Shown here: positions 59,605 through 64,000 of the stretch, in pieces
Numbering within the stretch: the stretch's first letter is position 1
Layout: every line of letters begins with the position of its first letter
From: Panicum virgatum
Taxonomy: Eukaryota; Streptophyta; Magnoliopsida; Poales; Poaceae
Length of the DNA: 64,000 bases
Direction: 5' to 3'
NCBI RefSeq assembly: GCF_016808335.1
Contig: NC_053138.1
Coordinates: 53,784,951-53,848,950, forward strand
The notes under the pieces: model-generated
What the model was told of the DNA's origin: nothing
The model's database searches: none
The model's input: only the letters and a program-made list of their open reading frames with translations
Translations under genes and position numbers: made by a program

Positions 59605-62600
59605 TGTAACGGCCCGGGTTTTTAAATAGCCAATTTAGGGTAATTAGAACCAAATCATGCATCATATGCTTGAATTGCAGGAAAAGGATCTTTTTGTAAA
59701 TGTAAAAGGTTCTATGTGTAATTATGATTTTATGCAAGGTCCTTTCTGTAGTTTAATTGAATAGGATGTGCAATTATAGCTTTTGTGGAGGGTGCTTTTG
59801 CAAAAATTAAGTGCATTTATTGCATGGCAGCAAACTTTGCTTTTAAATCTAAATTTGAAGTGAAATTGCTTTGAAAAAGACAAAATTCCTGGAATTCAAA
59901 ATCCCTCTTATGTTTTAAAAATTAGCTCTTGAATCTTTGATCAAATAAATTTTTGCACAACATCAAAGTTGTAGATCTTGAAAAATTGAACAACTTTCAT
60001 GTTGGGCACTTTTTCATTTGAGCTCTATTTTAAAAGTTATCGCTAGTTTACAGAATGGTCCCTGGAGTTTTTGGAAATTTCGTTTAGGTCCCTGTCTTCT
60101 TCCTGTGTCTGTCTCTCTCTGCTCTCTCTCGCCGCCGGTGCCGTGCGCCGCCCGCCCACCGCTCTGGGCCGCCCTCCCGCGCCACCTCCCGCCTGCTAGC
60201 TTCCACGCGTCGCATAGAAGCTCCTCGACGCCCTCTTCTTCGCGCTGGACCTCCCCTCCCTTCGCCACGCCGCCCAGAAGCTCCTCGCGGCTGCCACCTC
60301 GCCGCCGCCGTGGCCCGGCCAGGACAGAGCCCGCTGCTCCTTTCTCTCGCGCGCACCAGAACCAGGGGGCTCTCCTTGATCTTTTCCCCTCACTCTCTCG
60401 CTCTTTCCCTGCCCAGACGCCACAGACCGCCACCGCCGCTCTACCGAACGCCGGCGAGCCTCAAGCCGCCGTCGAGCCGCACCTCCACAGCCGCTCCGCC
60501 CAAATTAACCCCGCCAGTAGCTCCTACTTGGTCCCGCGCGGCTCACCCACCCTTTTCCCCCTCCAATCCTTCACCGGAGCGTCGTCTCCGTTGACGCCGA
60601 CCGCCGCCGACCGCCGGGTTACGCGGAGCCGCCGCCACAAGCCGCCACGAGCCACCCCGAAGCCACCTAGAGGTGCTCCTGGACCCCCTCTTGCTTTCCC
60701 ACCCGATCCCCTCGCCGCCGGTGACCCGCTCGCCGGGAAACGTCCGGTCAAACCCCGCCTCCCCTCTCTGACCCGGCCGAGGACCTCGGGTTGGAATTCG
60801 AAGAAGCCCAGGGGGCTGTCTGCAAACCCAAGACACATATGAATAGTGCCTTCAGGGACTTGTTGGTTAGGATTTGTTGTAAACTTTGAAATTCAGTATA
60901 AATTCATAAATTAGCAAATCTTGATGTTTTGGAATCCTTGAGAGTAGATCTTGGCAGTAGAATCATAATACGTTAGGCTTTTGTTGAAAGTTTTTGCTGT
61001 ACAAGTTGTTTTGTGTCACTAGCTTCATAAAGACTAGTTATTTAATCTTTCTCTTATCTGATGATTAAAAGCTTGTCTTGCAGTGAAACTTTTATGGTAG
61101 TTTACTCATGTAACCCTTGTTTTTCTATAAAAAATTTTATGATCAGTTCTTTGGTGTAGCTATTTATTTGATTTAATCCTTGTTTAGTAGGCTTTAATTA
61201 TGGTAAATAGTTTCTGTTCATAATAAATCATGAATTTATTTCTGCATGCTTTTTCTGAGTAGCTTAGTTTGTCCAGGAAGTTTGAGCCTCAGTTCATGAC
61301 TAGAAGAGGAGCTAAAATTGAATCTTGCTAAACTAATGTCTGTTTTGTTTATTTTCTCGGAATTATTTCTGTGTAGATAAAATCATGCAAATTTCACAGT
61401 AACTAGTTCTTTTCTGTGTCAACCTCCTGTTAAATTTTGAGCTTCTACTTTGCTCTAGTTTGACCTGTATAATTCAAGCTTGATCTAGGTGTTATCTGAA
61501 TGAAAGAATTGTTGTGATTAATTGGCTACATGTCTTGGCATGATTTTTGCAAGGTAGCTTAGTTTGTTCATGCTCTATTTAGGGTAATTGTTGCTAAATT
61601 TTATTGCTATTTGTGATCTGAGTTGTTTATTTAATTAGCAAACCTTGAGTTAAATGCTATAGGAATCAACCACCACTCATTTTATGAAGTTAGTATAACT
61701 TGCTTGTGCTGTTGATCATGATGCCTTGTGTAGTTAAATTTGGTTATTTAACTACTCTATAAACGATTGCCCATGTATGTTTATAATGTTGTTCTTGCAT
61801 TACATATAGACACGACTGCCTTATCGGACGGGACGTACGAGCTGATCCCGGAATCTGTCGGAGGTGATCTCGAAGCTCAAGCGAACACTGCTGAACTAAC
61901 TGAAGCCCCGAACCAAAGTTCGGAAGAGCCTAGAGCTGAAATAGTTAGCAACTACCGAGAAGGCAAGCCCCGGACATAACCTATATTTCAAATTATTATC
62001 ATTTACTGTTATTATTTACTTGTGCATTTACAGTTCTTAGGATTTGAATTGAAACCCTAGATGCATGATCCTAGGAACCTATGTACTGAACACTAGACTC
62101 GAGATCGACTACTTGCTAAGCTTATAGGACCGGTAAAAGTCGAGTGATTGCCTGTCACTCGCGAGCTTTATAGGAATTGTTTGTTTACTTCTGTTATCAA
62201 TATAAGGACGACGGACGGGGTTGTGATCGATATCATGACTTTATGTGAGACCCCGTCTGTGTTGATGAACTTGCTAAGGTCGCGGGGTGTGGTAGCGGTG
62301 GTTAAGTTTTTGAAAGTACTAGCCACATGCCGTAAATATGGTACGCGGCAAGCCTAGTAGCCGATTGGACCGGGGAGTGGATATACCTTTCACTCTCTCT
62401 TTAGAGATAGGTTTTTAAATGTTATTGTTGATCAACACTACGACTTCAAGGGACAAGGGTGGACCGGGCACGGGTGGACCTTGGAGCCCTGTAGTCGGGG
62501 AGAGTGACCCTATCCACAAGCCGGAAAGAAAGGTCAACGGTTGCTTAGAAGTGACTCGACGGTGCTTCAAGCGTGTGTGCTAGGTTATCCTTGCAAGGTT

Positions 62601-63426
62601 GAATTTCGATTCAGAATCGTCCGCCTCTCACGATGAAATGAGACTGCTTGATCCCTTTGCCACACAGAGTAATAAGAGCAACAATATTATTTATTAATCT
62701 TGATGTTTGCTTAGTTTTCTACCATGTTTGGATAGTAGTTGCTTACATAGAATGGTTAATCTACTAGAATCTTGAAAGCTAAAACTTGAAAGTAAGGATC
62801 TACTCTTTATTGCTTTTCAGCAAAAAGGAAAACCAGAGCCTCACAAACCTTGCATAGTCTAGCTATAGTGGGCTACTTATACCCGTTGACGGTTAAGTCT
62901 TGCTGAGTATTAGAATACTCAGCCTTGCTGTTGAAACCCTTTTTTAGGTACGAGTCTTGAGGACCAGGTCGCTATTTTGACCTATCCCTGCTCTTTGCCT
63001 CCTGGCTGGTCTGTAGAGTGGGATTCGTCTTCGGCCGGCAATGACCATGACGAGTGATACCTTGCTTGGGCTAGCTTGGTATACTTTTGCGACGTGTTGT
63101 AGCCATCGTTGTCTCTTTCCGCTGCTTTCAAACTCTGAAGTTAAAGTTATGGTTTGTATAACTGCTTTTTTAAAGTTTGTACTTGTAATAATGTTTTAGA
63201 ACTGGTTTGTAATCATTTTATGCCTGTGTTGTAAACTTGTGGTTGTAATATCTCTGGACTCGCCTTCGTGTGGGGTATGCTTGTTCGATCCGAGAACCGG
63301 TGGTTGTATCGGGACGTTACCCGACAGACCCAGAATTATTCCGTTTGAAGTGCGTTTGAGCTAATGTTGCCTTTATGGTGATGGCCTGCGCACTTGAGCC
63401 GGAATAATTTAGGCGGTTCTGCCACA
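59605..63426 (+). mobile_element. 5' LTR of a gypsy-type retrotransposon running off the window
   Basis: The 3822-base segment begins TGTAACGGCCCGGG and ends ...TTCTGCCACA. It is followed after two bases by TGGTATCAGAGCTGC, a primer-binding site matching initiator tRNA-Met. Such long LTRs with TGTAAC starts are typical of Tekay/Del chromoviruses; the lineage is an inference since gag-pol lies beyond the window. A GC-rich pocket (60110-60830) has open frames of Ser/Pro/Arg-rich sequence with no domain and is not called as a gene. The remainder is AT-rich. Confidence 0.8.
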
Positions 63427-64000
63427 GCTGGTATCAGAGCTGCAAGCGTACACCAGGGGTGTTGGAACCTTGAAAACCATTTTTCCGTATAAAATTGGAA
63501 CAATAAAGAATTTCGGAAAACTACGTTGGATTCGTTAAGAGTTGTGCATAGAACGTAAAGTCCTAGGGAATTTACGGGAATTACTAGGTGGCTGTTTATG
63601 TATGGTTATGTATCTGACTTCCAGCACTTTACATTTTGTCAAACCATACTCACAAGCAACTCTTAATTTTTGTAACGACGCACCTACGTGAGGTAAGATG
63701 GTAAGGATCCTCAGTCAGCTGAGGGAGTCTGACCTTCCCGTCGGTGATGCGAGCCGAACGCTGCCCTCAAGCAGTGGCTTACTTGAGGTGCTTCCAATAT
63801 ATCGACGATTAGTTGACTATATTGGAAGTAAAGTGTGCTCAGTCAGCTGAGGGAGTCTGACCTTCCCGTCGGCGATGCGAACCGAACGCTGTGCTCAAGC
63901 AGTGACCTACTTGAGCTGCTGCCAATATACCGATCTCGGTCGACTATATTGGGAGTAAAGGAACTCGTGAATACGCCACTAAGTAGCGTATGTTAACGTT
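63427..64000 (+). mobile_element. Retrotransposon leader with primer site and tandem repeat
   Basis: The internal region of the gypsy-type element begins with the primer site (63429-63443). No gag start is visible before the window ends. A 128-base unit repeats at 63710 and 63838, each with ctcagtcagctgagggagtc, a tcaagcagtg piece and a gactatattgg(a/g)agtaaag end. Repeated leader units are common in such elements. Confidence 0.8.

Noticed and set aside
60018..60842. A 274-codon plus-strand frame inside the 3.8 kb LTR
   Set aside because: It lies wholly within an LTR, is Ser/Pro/Arg-rich without a domain, and similar GC-rich pockets occur in other long LTRs.

Overview
The window is nuclear DNA from a grass (monocot plant). 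The reasons are split genes with GT-AG introns, GC-rich first exons, nested LTR retrotransposons, and CACTA transposons whose subterminal repeats are of the TTTGCCGAGTGCC / TTTGCCGTGTGCC kind common in panicoid grasses. Species is not determinable from the sequence alone; a panicoid relative of maize, sorghum or Setaria is an inference.

Host gene content, left to right: (1) a plus-strand TIM22-type mitochondrial inner-membrane translocase gene (five exons, 3509-7287); (2) a minus-strand LPAT2-type lysophosphatidic acid acyltransferase locus (eleven exons, 21019 down to 8727), which looks like a decayed copy: it has an in-frame stop in exon 7, a damaged splice donor after exon 2, and substitutions in conserved motifs; (3) a minus-strand R2R3-MYB gene closely resembling the secondary-wall regulators MYB46/MYB83 (two exons, 30198-27527); (4) a plus-strand plastid 2-oxoglutarate/malate translocator DiT1/OMT1 gene (three exons, 50760-54002). 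The four genes are unrelated in pathway (protein import, glycerolipid synthesis, wall transcription, plastid carbon/nitrogen exchange), as is normal for plants. A weak Ulp1-protease-like exon lies near the left edge.

Most of the rest is transposons. LPAT2 intron 2 carries a 1.26 kb non-autonomous LTR element (12271-13530) and a 5.94 kb Ty1/copia element (13719-19662, target duplication gatct). Intron 7 carries a MITE. Two copies of a ggggtggtaa MITE lie at 7.8 and 22.7 kb in opposite orientation. Two related Helitrons (24488-25231 and 31047-31847) flank the MYB gene. A complete but mutated CACTA element spans 31860-41284 (target duplication aag) with TNP2-like and Ptta/En-Spm-like genes; two shorter CACTA relatives lie at 25317-25738 and from 56746. 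A 2.33 kb solo LTR (43443-45768, ctaat duplication), a Stowaway MITE (45948-46185), a 1.52 kb PIF/Harbinger-like element with GC-rich cargo (47629-49147, TAA duplication) and a 5'-truncated RTE-type LINE (54294-55157) occupy the right half. The right edge is a nested stack: a CACTA interrupted by a copia-like LTR, itself interrupted by a gypsy-type element with a 3.8 kb LTR that runs off the window.

I found no convincing new biological system. The most informative items are the decayed LPAT2 locus, the Pack-type PIF/Harbinger element, and the three-member CACTA group showing an autonomous-like source beside deletion derivatives.
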